DNA from: CAXSEF01 sp964236695
GTDB lineage: Bacteria > Pseudomonadota > Alphaproteobacteria > Acetobacterales > Acetobacteraceae
Direction: 5' to 3'
Length of the DNA stretch: 64,000 bases
Assembly: GCA_964236695.1 (NCBI GenBank)
Contig: CAXSFU010000006.1
Coordinates: forward strand, 22,491 to 86,490
The notes beneath the pieces are model-generated. The model had not been told where the DNA came from, did no database searches, and saw nothing but the letters and a program-made list of their open reading frames with translations. Both the position numbers and the translations under genes were made by a program. This document shows positions 24,644-33,176 of the stretch, in pieces; the stretch's first letter is position 1, and the number at the start of each line of letters is the position of its first letter.

Positions 24644-26562
24644 CAAGCCACCCCGGCCGCGAAGTCGTTGGCCAGGTAGCGCTGCCGCGTCGCCGTCCGG
24701 CTCAGCTTCCCCGACGTCGTGTAAGGCAGGCTTCCCGGCGCCAGCAGCACCACCCGCCCGTCGAGCCCGTGCTGCGAGCGCACCGCGCCGCTGACCTCGT
24801 CCACCAGCCGCCGGCTGGCCGCAGCGTCGCCGACGCCGCGCGCCTCCACCGCGAGGATCAGCACCTCGCGCCCGTCCTCCTCGACGGAGAATGCCGCGAC
24901 GTTGCCGGTGCGCACCTCTGGGATCGACCGCTCCACGGTCCATTCCAGGTCCTGCGGCCAGATGTTGCGCCCGTTGATGATGATCAGGTCCTTGGCCCGC
25001 CCGGTCACCACCAGAGTCTCGCCCAGCCGGTAGCCCAGGTCGCCGGTGTCCAGCCACCCGTCCGCCGACAGCACCGCCTCCGTCTCCTCCGGCCGACCGT
25101 CGTAGCCCTGCATCACGCTGACGCCGCGCGCGAACACCTGCCCGACCCTGCGCTCGCCGAGCACCGCGCCGCCCATGCCGCGTATCTCGATCTCGTGCCC
25201 CGGCAACGCGGTGCCGCACAGCACCACCGTGCGCGTCCGCGCCGCCCCGGACGGCGCCACCGCGACGCCTTCCTGCTCCAGCCGGTCCAGGTCGACCGTA
25301 TCCGTCTCCACCCCGCGCCCGGCAGGGGCGAAACTGATCGCCAGCGTCGCCTCCGCCATGCCGTAGCTCGGCAGGAACGCTTGCTCGCGGAAGCCGCAGC
25401 CGGCGAAGGCGCCCGCGAAGCTGGCCAGCGCCGCCGGCCGGATCATGTCGCCGCCGATCCCCGCCACCCGCCACGGCGACAGGTCCAGCTCGCCGGTCGC
25501 CATCGACCGCTCGCGCCGCGTGCACAGGTCGTAGCCGAAGCTCGGGCTGTACGAGATCGTGCCGCGCCCCTGCGACATCAGCGACAGCCACAGCTGCGGC
25601 CTGCGCGCGAAATCCTGCGTCGCCAGCAGGTCGACGGAGATCTGCCCCGCCAGCGGGCTGAGCAGGAATCCCACCAGCCCCATGTCGTGCGACAGCGGCA
25701 GCCACGACACTGCGCGATCCCCCGGCCTGACCTGCAGCCCGTGGCTCAGGATCGCTGTGGCGTTGGCCATCAGCGCCTTCTGCTGCACCACCACGCCGAG
25801 CGGGAAGCGCGTGCTCCCCGAGGAGAACTGCAGGTAGGCCGTGTCGTCCGGCCCCACCGACGGCAGTGCCGCGTCCCACAGCGGCGCCTCGCCCAGCTCC
25901 GCCACCGTGGAGCACACCCTCAGGCCCAGCTCGACGGCCAGCGGCTGCAGCCAGCCGATCAGCGACGCCGGCGCGAACAGCGCGGTCGCCCGCGCCTCCT
26001 GCACCAGGCGCCGGACGTGCGCCGTGTACGCCTCGCGCCCGCCGAACGCGAACGGCACCGGCAGCGGCGCCGGAACCAGCCCCGCGTACTGGCAGGCGCA
26101 CAGCACGCGGGCGAAGTCCGGGTGCGTCTCGGCGATGATTGCGACCCGCCCCCCCGGCCGCAGCCCCAGACCGAGCATGCGCCGCGCCAGCACCAGCGCC
26201 TCGTCGCGCAGCGCCCGGTATGGCAGCGCCGTCGTCAGCTCGCCGCGCACCGAATAGAAGTTCAACCCCGCCTCGCCCTGCGCCGCATAGTCCAGCGCGT
26301 CCGGCAGGCTGGCGAACCCGCCCCTGCGCTGCACCCGCCCGCTCAGGGTCGGCGTGGGCTCCGCCACGTCCGCGGGTCCCGGCGACTGGGCACTCCCGCT
26401 CACCGCACCCTCGGCCGGACGGGCCTGGACGGGATGTGCCGAGACGGGGCGAGGGGAGGGGAGGCCGGAAGCCGCGGGGCGCGACACCGCGGATCGTGCG
26501 CCGGCCTCGCCCGCGGGCGGCAGCACGATGCGCCCGCCCGGGGCATCCAGGGGCGCGTTCAT
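24643..26562 (-). CDS. Fatty acyl-AMP ligase / acyl-ACP synthetase of sphingolipid cluster
   Basis: Predicted 639-residue ANL-superfamily enzyme that adenylates a fatty acid, here probably loading the dedicated ACP. Seen: YLQFSSGSTRFPLGVVV (ATP P-loop motif), SWLPLSHDMGLVGFLLSPL, LPSYGMAEATLAISFAP, WLDTGDLGY and IIINGRNIWPQDLEWTVE, a pattern typical of fatty acyl-AMP ligases. The N-terminal 85 residues are Pro/Ala-rich filler. It overlaps the upstream acyltransferase gene by four bases (ATGA) and so is translationally coupled. Adenylation activity is firm; acceptor (ACP or CoA) is inferred. Confidence 0.88.
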   Translation of the reverse strand: MNAPLDAPGGRIVLPPAGEAGARSAVSRPAASGLPSPRPVSAHPVQARPAEGAVSGSAQSPGPADVAEPTPTLSGRVQRRGGFASLPDALDYAAQGEAGLNFYSVRGELTTALPYRALRDEALVLARRMLGLGLRPGGRVAIIAETHPDFARVLCACQYAGLVPAPLPVPFAFGGREAYTAHVRRLVQEARATALFAPASLIGWLQPLAVELGLRVCSTVAELGEAPLWDAALPSVGPDDTAYLQFSSGSTRFPLGVVVQQKALMANATAILSHGLQVRPGDRAVSWLPLSHDMGLVGFLLSPLAGQISVDLLATQDFARRPQLWLSLMSQGRGTISYSPSFGYDLCTRRERSMATGELDLSPWRVAGIGGDMIRPAALASFAGAFAGCGFREQAFLPSYGMAEATLAISFAPAGRGVETDTVDLDRLEQEGVAVAPSGAARTRTVVLCGTALPGHEIEIRGMGGAVLGERRVGQVFARGVSVMQGYDGRPEETEAVLSADGWLDTGDLGYRLGETLVVTGRAKDLIIINGRNIWPQDLEWTVERSIPEVRTGNVAAFSVEEDGREVLILAVEARGVGDAAASRRLVDEVSGAVRSQHGLDGRVVLLAPGSLPYTTSGKLSRTATRQRYLANDFAAGVA

Positions 26563-27794
26563 GCGGCCAGCCTCTTCTCGTAAATACGATAGGTCTTGTA
26601 CGCCCGCCCGCCGACCGCCTCGGCCAGGTGCCGCATCGGCAGGTTGTCCTCGAGCACCCACGACATCTCCACCGCCTTGATGCCGCAGGCCAGCGCCTCG
26701 CGCCTGAGCGACTCGACCACGTGCAGCGGCAGCAGATTGCCCAGCAGGCTGCCCTCGTAGCGGCGCCGCACGCCCATCAGCGGCACCCGCGCCGTGGCGA
26801 TCCCCGTCACCTTGAGCCGCCACAGCAGCCTCGCCCAGCCGAACGGCGCCAGCCTGCCGCCCAGGTCGGCGATCGCGGCGTTCAGGTTCGGCAGGCACAG
26901 CCCGAACGCCGCCGGCTCGCCGTCCACCTCGGCGAACCACACCAGCCGCTCGCTGAGCAGCGGCTTCATCGCCCGCGCCATGTGGTCCACCTCGGCGGGC
27001 GTGAGCGGCACGAATCCCCAGTGCCCGTCCCAGCCGTCGTTGAAGATCTCCACGATCGCCGCGACGTCCTTCCTGATGGCCTCGCGCCGCATCGGGCGCA
27101 GGACCACGTTCGACGGCAGCCCCCGAGCCACGATCGCCGCCGCCGCCGGGGGCAGCGCCGCCGTCGTGTCGCACAGATACGCATACAGGTCGCGCACCTT
27201 GCCGTAGCCCAGCGCCCGCAGCCGCGAGTCCGCGTAGGGCGGGTCGTGCGGCATCATCAGCATCGGCGGCGTGCCGAAGCCCTCGACCAGCAGCCCGCTT
27301 TCCTCGTTGATCGACAGGCTGAACGGCCCCTGCACCAGCCGCAGCCCACGCGCCGCCAGCCATTCCTCCGCCACCGCCAGCAGCGCCGCGAACACCGCCG
27401 CGTCGTCGATCGCCGCCAGCATGCCGAAATGCCCGACCGGTCCGTGCGCCCCCGGCCGCGCCAGCCGGTCCTGCTGCGCGCTGATCCGCCCGACGTCCTG
27501 CCCGCCGCGCATGGCGATCCAGAACGCCGCCTCCGCGTGCTCGAAGAATGGGTTTCGCCCCGGCGTCAGCGCGTCCCTGCGCTCGGAACGCAGCGGCGGC
27601 ACATAGCTCGGATCGTCGCGATACAGCCGCTCGGGGAGCCGGATGAACCGCTCCAGCCCGGCCCGCCCGTGCACCGCGACAACCTCGACGCCCGCCGCCC
27701 CGGCGCTCCCCGCTCCGGGCTGTCCCGTCCCGTCCTTTCCCGCCTTGACGCCGTCCGCCCCGACAGTCCCGGCCAGCGCGGCCGGACGGCTCAC
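26559..27794 (-). CDS. GNAT-like acyltransferase, candidate bacterial ceramide synthase
   Basis: Predicted 411-residue cytosolic protein. RLPERLYRDDPSYVPPLRSERRDALTPGRNPFFEH and RPMRREAIRKDVAAIVEIFNDGW are hallmarks of a conserved family often mis-labelled dATP pyrophosphohydrolase; the Caulobacter member in the sphingolipid locus acts as the bacterial ceramide synthase. The C-terminal half has an N-acyltransferase fold (FAEVDGEPAAFGLCLPNLN, EMSWVLEDNLPMRHLAEAVG). It would N-acylate the sphingoid base. Four-base overlaps join it to the hydroxylase upstream and the acyl-AMP ligase downstream. The first 35 residues are low complexity. Confidence 0.78.
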   Translation of the reverse strand: MSRPAALAGTVGADGVKAGKDGTGQPGAGSAGAAGVEVVAVHGRAGLERFIRLPERLYRDDPSYVPPLRSERRDALTPGRNPFFEHAEAAFWIAMRGGQDVGRISAQQDRLARPGAHGPVGHFGMLAAIDDAAVFAALLAVAEEWLAARGLRLVQGPFSLSINEESGLLVEGFGTPPMLMMPHDPPYADSRLRALGYGKVRDLYAYLCDTTAALPPAAAAIVARGLPSNVVLRPMRREAIRKDVAAIVEIFNDGWDGHWGFVPLTPAEVDHMARAMKPLLSERLVWFAEVDGEPAAFGLCLPNLNAAIADLGGRLAPFGWARLLWRLKVTGIATARVPLMGVRRRYEGSLLGNLLPLHVVESLRREALACGIKAVEMSWVLEDNLPMRHLAEAVGGRAYKTYRIYEKRLAA

Positions 27795-28552
27795 GTCGCC
27801 TTGCCGGCGGGCGGCGGCCGGTCGCGCGGCGGCCCGCCCGACAGCTCGGCGACCCAGGGGAAGCGTGCCGCCTCGGCCGCGTCGTAGCCGAGGTTGAACA
27901 CGTGCGGCGAGCGCGGCCGCCCCTTCGGCGACGCCCGATACGTCCCGAACATCCGGTCCGGCGCGAACGAGGTGATGCCGTAGTTGCCGTGCTCATCGTG
28001 GAAATGGTGCGCCAGGTGCAGCTCCTTGGCGCGGCGCATCAGCCGCGAGCGCGGCTGGAAGCTTAGGTGCTGCATGCAGTGGCAGAACTCGTAGAAGCAG
28101 GTGACCACGAGTCCCGCGCACACCGCAGCCCCCGCGCCCGCCGCCCCGCCGCCCACGACCCAGCCCAGCGGCACCAGGAGCACGAGGATCGTCGGCACCG
28201 TGTTCAGCGGCGAGCCGAACAGCACGTCCATCCGGTGCGGGTCCTGGTGGTGGTCGAAGTGGATCCGCTTCCACAGCGGCGCCGTCCAGCGCGAGCGGTA
28301 CAGCAGCCGGCTGTGCAGCACGAAGCGGTGCAGCCCGTACCACGCCAGCGGATACGCCAGCAGCGTCGCCCCCACCGCCGCCAGCGGCCCGAACGGCCCT
28401 GCGGCATAATGCACGGCGTATGCCAGGCTGGCAGCGGCGAGGGCGAGATAGACGTGGACCGCCGGGTGGCTGCCATAGGCCACGAACAGGTCGCGCAGCG
28501 TCATCCGACCGAGGTCGAAGCTGCGCCCGTATTTCCGCCAGCGGGTGTACAT
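27791..28552 (-). CDS. Sterol desaturase/fatty acid hydroxylase family membrane protein
   Basis: Predicted 253-residue membrane di-iron enzyme. Histidine boxes are present: HRFVLH, HFDHHQDPHR, HCMQH and HLAHHFHDEHGNYG, between four hydrophobic segments. Being first of three coupled genes with the ceramide synthase-like gene, it may 2-hydroxylate the acyl chain or ceramide, matching the 2-hydroxy-acyl ceramides known from acetic acid bacteria; that is inference. ATG at 28552 follows GAGGAG at ideal spacing; an in-frame ATG at 28576 is an alternative. Confidence 0.85.
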   Translation of the reverse strand: MYTRWRKYGRSFDLGRMTLRDLFVAYGSHPAVHVYLALAAASLAYAVHYAAGPFGPLAAVGATLLAYPLAWYGLHRFVLHSRLLYRSRWTAPLWKRIHFDHHQDPHRMDVLFGSPLNTVPTILVLLVPLGWVVGGGAAGAGAAVCAGLVVTCFYEFCHCMQHLSFQPRSRLMRRAKELHLAHHFHDEHGNYGITSFAPDRMFGTYRASPKGRPRSPHVFNLGYDAAEAARFPWVAELSGGPPRDRPPPAGKAT

Positions 28553-28576
28553 CAGGCTCTCCTCAAGCCCGTCCAT

Positions 28577-28716
28577 TGCCTTCCCGGACAAAGGCCTGTC
28601 AAGACGACCCCCTTCCGGCGGCAGGTCGCCGAACCCCGGCGGCCCCGGAAACCCGCCCCGATCCGGCTTCCCGGAGGCGAGCCCCCGGGAAGGCGGAGCC
28701 TCGATCCTGCCTCCTT
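28577..28716. repeat. A-family repeat, copy A10 (degenerate)
   Basis: Loose match: CTTCCCGGACAAAGGCCTGTC, CCGGCTTCCCGGAGGCGAGC and an end resembling GAGCCTCGATCCTGCCTCC. It lies in the divergent space between the hydroxylase and the DUF2141 gene. Confidence 0.4.
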
Positions 28717-28742
28717 CCGCCCGCCCGTCGTGCCATGCTGTA

Positions 28743-29270
28743 GTGCGCCCCTTCCAGGACGGAGACGTTCGACTGGCCCGCTCCCCGAAAACCCGCCTGG
28801 CCCTGGCGGCCCTTCTCGTCCTGGCCGCCACCGCCCGCGCCGCCCCCGCCTCCGCCGCCGACGAGACCGCCGCGCCCTGCGCCCCCGGCGACGCGCCGCC
28901 CGGCCAGACCCGCCTCCTCGTCACCGTCACCGGCGCCAGGCCGGTCACGGGCAACGTCACATTCACGCTGTACGGGTCGAACCCCTCGGCGTTCCTGGCG
29001 CACCGCGGCAGCATCGCGCTGACCCGAGTGACCCTGGACTCCAGCCGGGCGGACGCCTGCTTCGCCCTGTCCGAGCCGGGCGCCTATGCGGTCGCCGTCT
29101 ACCACGACGCCAACGACAACCACCACTTCGACCGCACCCTGCTCGGCCTGCCCGCGGAAGGCTACGGCTTCTCCAACAACGTGGTCCCGCTGCTGCTGCC
29201 CTCCTACGCCTCGGCCCGCATCATGGTCCCCGCCGGCGAGAGCCGCATCACCATCCGCCTGATCTACTGA
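28743..29270 (+). CDS. DUF2141 exported protein
   Basis: Predicted exported protein of about 175 residues. A signal peptide (RLALAALLVLAATARAAPASA) precedes a DUF2141 domain: RLLVTVTGARPVTGNVTFTLYG, then PGAYAVAVYHDANDNHHFDR and GLPAEGYGFSNN, which is the family hallmark. Function is unknown; members are frequently located with sphingolipid genes, as here between the hydroxylase and serine palmitoyltransferase. The start is uncertain: GTG at 28743 is listed, while a CTG at 28773 has the better ribosome site (GGAG). Confidence 0.82.
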   Translation: MRPFQDGDVRLARSPKTRLALAALLVLAATARAAPASAADETAAPCAPGDAPPGQTRLLVTVTGARPVTGNVTFTLYGSNPSAFLAHRGSIALTRVTLDSSRADACFALSEPGAYAVAVYHDANDNHHFDRTLLGLPAEGYGFSNNVVPLLLPSYASARIMVPAGESRITIRLIY

Positions 29271-29273
29271 CCA

Positions 29274-29438
29274 CAGGCAGGGCCGCAGCTCCGCCGCAGG
29301 AAGCCCCAGCCCTGGACCTTCCTTCCGGATGCCGGGTCCAGGGGCGGCTCCCTCCGGTGGCCTTTCCAACGATCCAAGTGGATCGTCGGAATCTTTGGCC
29401 ACCTCCGCCTGGCGGGTCTGGGCAGAGCCCGGCCTTCC
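29274..29438. repeat. A-family repeat, copy A11 (with extra stem module)
   Basis: Contains the same inserted module as A4 in changed sequence: outer arms GGTGGCC (29356-29362)/GGCCACC (29397-29403), inner arms 29364-29375/29380-29391 around AAGT. Ends GGGCAGAGCCCGGCCTTCC against the serine palmitoyltransferase stop. Confidence 0.82.
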
Positions 29439-30649
29439 TACTCCGCCGCCGGCCGCCCCCGCTCCCCCACCACGCCCATCTCCTCCCCGGCCGCCACGAT
29501 GATCCCCACCGCCCGGTCCACCTGCGCCGGGCTGTGCGCCGCGCTGACGCTGGTGCGCAGCAGAGACTGCCCCCCCGGCGTCGCCGGCGGCAGCGCCAGG
29601 TTCACGTACAGCCCGAGGTCGAGCACCCGGTTCCACATCGCCGCGGCCGTCGCGGGATCGGCCAGCCGCACCGCCACGATCGGGCTCGCCACCGGTCCCA
29701 GCGCGAATCCCGCGGCCTCCAGCCCCGCGTGCAGCCGCGCCGCATTGGACGACAGCCGCCCGCGCAGCTCCGGCCGCGCTTCGAGCTGCACCAGCGCCTC
29801 CGACACGCTTGCCGTGATCGAGGACGGCATCGACGCGCTGAACATGTATGACCGCGACGCCAGCCGCAGCAGGGAGAAATCCTCCAGGTCGGACGCGCAG
29901 AAGCCGCCCACGCCGCCCAGGCTCTTGCTGAACGTGCCGACCACGAAGTCGACGTCCGCCTCGACGCCGCACGCCTCCGCCAGCCCCCGCCCGTGCCCGC
30001 CGAGCACCCCCAGCGAGTGCGCCTCGTCGACCAGCAGGTAGCCGCCCAGCTCGCGCTTGACCTGCGCGAACTCTCGCAGCGGCGCCACGTCGCCCAGCAT
30101 CGAGTAGATGCCCTCCGCCACGACCAGCTTGTCCCCCGGCTCGCTGGCAAGCAGCCGCAGCCGCCGGGCCAAGTCGTCCGCGTCGTTGTGGCGGAAGCGC
30201 GTGACCCTCGCCCCGCTCAGCTTCGCCCCGTCGTAGATGGAGGCGTGGCTGTCCGCGTCGAGCAGCAGGTGGTCCTCGCGCCCGCACAGTCCCGACAGCG
30301 TCCCCAGGTTCGCCTGGTAGCCGGTCGTGAACACCATCGCGTCGCGCCGGCCGAGGAACCGCGCGATCTGGCGCTCCAGCGCAGTGTGGCCCGCATAGGT
30401 CCCGTTGGCGATCCGCGACCCCGTGGTCCCAGTGCCCTCGCGCAGCAGGGCCGCCGTCGCCGCCGCGACGCACGCCGGCTCGAACGTCATCCCCAGGTAG
30501 TTGTTGGTGCCGAACAGCAGCACGTCCCGCCCGCCCAGCCGCGCCTCCGTGGGCGAGACGATCTCGTCGAACACCAGGCTGAACGGGTTGCGCCTCGCCC
30601 CCCCCAGCCGCGCGAACGCCTGCTTCAGTCCGTCGTACTTCGCCAGCAC
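29438..30649 (-). CDS. spt: Serine palmitoyltransferase
   Basis: Predicted 403-residue PLP enzyme of the alpha-oxoamine synthase family that condenses serine with an acyl thioester to begin sphingolipid synthesis. Seen: LLFGTNNYLGMTFEPA, GTGTTGSRIANGTYAGHTALE, LLVDEAHSLGVLGGHGRG, and GTFSKSLGGVGGFCAS with the PLP lysine. Distinguishing it from KBL, BioF and ALAS relies on context: the dedicated ACP lies four bases upstream, and the other sphingolipid genes follow. True ALAS is present separately at 42 kb. Starts with GTG at 30649. Membrane anchor is absent, as expected for the bacterial soluble type. Confidence 0.9.
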   Translation of the reverse strand: MLAKYDGLKQAFARLGGARRNPFSLVFDEIVSPTEARLGGRDVLLFGTNNYLGMTFEPACVAAATAALLREGTGTTGSRIANGTYAGHTALERQIARFLGRRDAMVFTTGYQANLGTLSGLCGREDHLLLDADSHASIYDGAKLSGARVTRFRHNDADDLARRLRLLASEPGDKLVVAEGIYSMLGDVAPLREFAQVKRELGGYLLVDEAHSLGVLGGHGRGLAEACGVEADVDFVVGTFSKSLGGVGGFCASDLEDFSLLRLASRSYMFSASMPSSITASVSEALVQLEARPELRGRLSSNAARLHAGLEAAGFALGPVASPIVAVRLADPATAAAMWNRVLDLGLYVNLALPPATPGGQSLLRTSVSAAHSPAQVDRAVGIIVAAGEEMGVVGERGRPAAE

Positions 30650-30653
30650 GGCG

Positions 30654-30926
30654 CTATGCCCCCGCGCGCCCGGGGGCCGCGCGCAGCACGCCCGCCAGGT
30701 CGCCGATGGTGTGGATCTCGGCCAAGCTGTCCAGCGGCACGATGGTGTCGAACCGCGTCTCCAGCGCCATGATGAAGTCCATCACCGCCAGCGAATCCAG
30801 CCGCAGGTCGCGCACGATGCTGGTCTGCGGCCCCACCGTCCGGTCCACGCCGGCAGGAATGCCCTCCAGCGCGCTCACCACCGACTGGATGCCCGCCAGA
30901 ACCTCGTCCTCAGACAGCGTCAACAC
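30654..30926 (-). CDS. Acyl carrier protein of sphingolipid cluster
   Basis: Predicted 90-residue acyl carrier protein. The phosphopantetheine serine is in LRLDSLAVMDFIMALE (DSL motif, about residue 44). Because the gene is joined to spt (four-base gap), it most likely carries the acyl group used by serine palmitoyltransferase or the acyltransferase, rather than serving general fatty-acid synthesis. Start is GTG at 30926 (or the next TTG) after GGGAGA. Divergent from uppP; the 249-base space between them has no recognised gene. Confidence 0.9.
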   Translation of the reverse strand: MLTLSEDEVLAGIQSVVSALEGIPAGVDRTVGPQTSIVRDLRLDSLAVMDFIMALETRFDTIVPLDSLAEIHTIGDLAGVLRAAPGRAGA

Positions 30927-31175
30927 CGATCTCCCTGGCCGGGACCCCGGCGTGGCGGTGATGTGGGTGCGGCGCGGCCATGTTCGACTCCGGGACAGGC
31001 AGGCCGCCGGTTATGCGGGGCGCCACGCGCCGCGGCAAGTTCGCGGCGTCCATGCCCGCTCCGCCCCCGCCGCGACCGCCACCCGAGGGCAGGGACCCCG
31101 CCCGCGCCGCGGCCCGCCCTTGCCAGCCCGCAGCCTTTGCGCCACCAACCCCGCGCCACACAGCGGGAACCCGGC

Positions 31176-32021
31176 ATGAGCCTCCTCCAGGCCTTCGCGA
31201 TCGCCGTCCTGCAGGGCGCCACCGAGCTGTTCCCCGTCAGCAGCCTCGGCCACGCCGTCCTGCTCCCCGCCCTGCTGAACTGGCACCTCGACCAGGCCGG
31301 CGAGTCCTTCCTCCCCTTCCTCGTCATGCTCCACGTCGGCACCGCCACGGCCCTGCTGCTCTACTTCTGGCGCGACTGGTGGGCGCTCGCCGCCGGCGTC
31401 CTCGGCCTTTCCACTCCCCACGTCGCCGCCGAAAGCCGGCGCGTCCTCGGCCTCATCGTCCTCGCCACCATCCCCGCCGCCGTCCTCGGCGCCGTCCTGG
31501 AGCACCAGCTCCGCCGCCTGTTCGGCACCCCCGCGGTCATCGCCGGAGTCCTCGCCGCCAACGGCATCCTCCTCCTGCTCGCCGAACGCATCCGCGCCCG
31601 CACGCCCGACTCGCCCCAGCGCCCGCTCTCCTCCCTGCGGGCCGTGGACGCCCTGGCCATCGGCGCCTGGCAGTGCCTCGCCCTGGTTCCCGGCTTCTCC
31701 CGCTCCGGCGCCACCATCACCGGCGCCCTCCTGCGCAACCTCCACCCCGAGGGCGCCGCCCACTTCTCCTTCCTGATCGCAACTCCGATCATCCTCGGCG
31801 CCACCGTGCTCGAGGTCCCCAAGCTGCTGCGCGCCGACATGCCGCCCGGCACCCTCCAGCTCAGCCTGCTCGCCGCCGCCGCCGCCGGCGTCACCGCCTG
31901 GCTCAGCACCGCCTTCCTGATGCGCTGGTTCCGCAACCACGACCAGTGGGCGCTCGACCCCTTCGCCTGGTACTGCATCGCCGCCGGCCTCGGCAGCCTC
32001 GGCTACCTCCTGCTCGCCTGA
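31176..32021 (+). CDS. uppP: Undecaprenyl-diphosphatase
   Basis: Predicted 281-residue inner-membrane protein (BacA/UppP family) that recycles the undecaprenyl carrier for peptidoglycan and polysaccharide synthesis. The two active-site motifs are clear: QGATELFPVSSLGH near residue 11 (usual ExxLPxSSxGH) and VPGFSRSGATITGALL in the middle. About eight hydrophobic segments. ATG at 31176 follows GGGAA. It ends two bases before repeat A12. Confidence 0.94.
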   Translation: MSLLQAFAIAVLQGATELFPVSSLGHAVLLPALLNWHLDQAGESFLPFLVMLHVGTATALLLYFWRDWWALAAGVLGLSTPHVAAESRRVLGLIVLATIPAAVLGAVLEHQLRRLFGTPAVIAGVLAANGILLLLAERIRARTPDSPQRPLSSLRAVDALAIGAWQCLALVPGFSRSGATITGALLRNLHPEGAAHFSFLIATPIILGATVLEVPKLLRADMPPGTLQLSLLAAAAAGVTAWLSTAFLMRWFRNHDQWALDPFAWYCIAAGLGSLGYLLLA

Positions 32022-32023
32022 GC

Positions 32024-32150
32024 GGAAGGCAAGGTTGAGGCTCTGCCTCAAACTCCGCTCAAGGCAATTGCCTTGAGAGCCCACTACTTGGGTCAAGGGA
32101 TCAAAAGGTCCCCGGACCCTTTGCGGGTCTGGGCAGAGCCCGGCCTTGCT
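32024..32150. repeat. A-family repeat, copy A12
   Basis: GGAAGGCAAGGTTGAGGCTC..GCCTCAA, CTCAAGGCAATTGCCTTGAG, AAAGGTCC..GGACCCTTT, then GGGCAGAGCCCGGCCTTGC. Variant combination of modules between uppP and the SGNH hydrolase. Confidence 0.82.
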
Positions 32151-32165
32151 GTGTTTGGAGCCGCC

Positions 32166-32918
32166 ATGCGCCCCCTTCGCATCCTCCTCGCCGCCGCCCT
32201 CCTCGGCGCGGCCCCGCTCCCCCCCGCCGCCCGCCCGGTCTCGCGCGCCGACCTCCCCTGGTGGAGCGCCCGCCTCGCCGCCAAGGCCCAGGCGCTGCGC
32301 AGCGGCCCAGTCGACCTCGTCTGGTACGGCGACAGCATCACCCAGGACTGGGAGCAGGCCGGCCCCGAGCCCTGGCGCGACTTCGCCCCGGTGTGGCAGC
32401 GCTTCTACGGCGACCGCCACGCGCTGAACCTCGGCTTCAAGGGCGACGCCACCTCGCACCTGCTCTGGCGCATCGAGCACGGCGAGGCCGACGGCATCTC
32501 GCCGAAGGCCGCCGTCATCCTCATCGGCGCCAACAACTTCGGCCACCTGCACTGGTCCGCCGCCGACACCCTGCTCGGCATCGACGCGATCGTCGCCGCC
32601 CTGCACGCCCGCCTGCCGCGCACCCACCTGATCCTGCTCGGCGTCCTGCCCAGCATCCGCAACAGCTACGTCGACGCCAGCACCGCCACGGTGAACGCGG
32701 CCCTGCCCACCCGCTACGCCGGCGATCCGCTGCTCACCTACGTCGACGCTGGCGCCGCCGTGGCCCCGTCTGGCCGCCCCGACCCCGCGGCCTTCCTCGA
32801 CGGCCAGCTCACGCCCTCCGACCCGCCGCTGCACCCCACCGCGCAGGCCCAGGCCCGCATCGCCGCCCTGATCGAGCCCGCCGTCGCCGCGGCCATGGGC
32901 GACCGCGTCCACCGCTGA
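32166..32918 (+). CDS. Secreted SGNH/GDSL hydrolase
   Basis: Predicted 250-residue exported esterase/acetylhydrolase-like enzyme. A short signal peptide (RILLAAALLGAAPLPPAARP) precedes the SGNH blocks: VWYGDSITQDWE (Ser), LNLGFKGDAT (Gly), LIGANNFGH (Asn) and DPPLHPTAQAQ (Asp/His). The WYGDSIT..W..F and GD-x-T pattern resembles platelet-activating-factor acetylhydrolase-like enzymes. Substrate is not readable. ATG at 32166; upstream frame is repeat A12. Confidence 0.85.
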   Translation: MRPLRILLAAALLGAAPLPPAARPVSRADLPWWSARLAAKAQALRSGPVDLVWYGDSITQDWEQAGPEPWRDFAPVWQRFYGDRHALNLGFKGDATSHLLWRIEHGEADGISPKAAVILIGANNFGHLHWSAADTLLGIDAIVAALHARLPRTHLILLGVLPSIRNSYVDASTATVNAALPTRYAGDPLLTYVDAGAAVAPSGRPDPAAFLDGQLTPSDPPLHPTAQAQARIAALIEPAVAAAMGDRVHR

Positions 32919-32963
32919 AGCCTGTCATGGACCCGCAGCCCGGTCCCATGCGCCACGACGAAC

Positions 32964-33110
32964 AGGAAGCGTGTTCTTTCTTGAAAGAAAGAACCAAAGA
33001 ACTTTTCCCACAAGAAGGAAGTTTTCCCTGCAACTTCCTGTTCTTATGTGCAAAGTCTTTTTGCTTCTTTTTCTCCAGAAAAAGAAGACTCTTTCCTGCC
33101 CTTGCCTGCC
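32964..33110 (+). repeat. B-family structured repeat, copy B3
   Basis: Hairpins at about 32974-32993 and 33066-33089. The central region forms a stem of its own (CACAAGAAGGAAGTT with AACTTCCTGTTCTTATGTG, two small bulges). Located between two genes read in the same direction. Confidence 0.9.
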
Positions 33111-33176
33111 TCCCTTGTCCGCGCCGAGACGCCCCGCCCGCACCGAACCGCCGGGTGCCCCGTGCGCTATCCCCCC

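Noticed and set aside
24643..27996. A 1117-residue fusion of the acyl-AMP ligase with upstream sequence
   Set aside because: The N-terminal part is an antiframe of the acyltransferase gene; the ATG at 26562 with ATGA coupling fits better.
28577..28716. Counting other weak A-like stretches (46268-46345, 16720-16741) as copies
   Set aside because: They share only short fragments such as GGCAAGGCAGAG and could be chance in GC-rich DNA, so they are mentioned but not listed.
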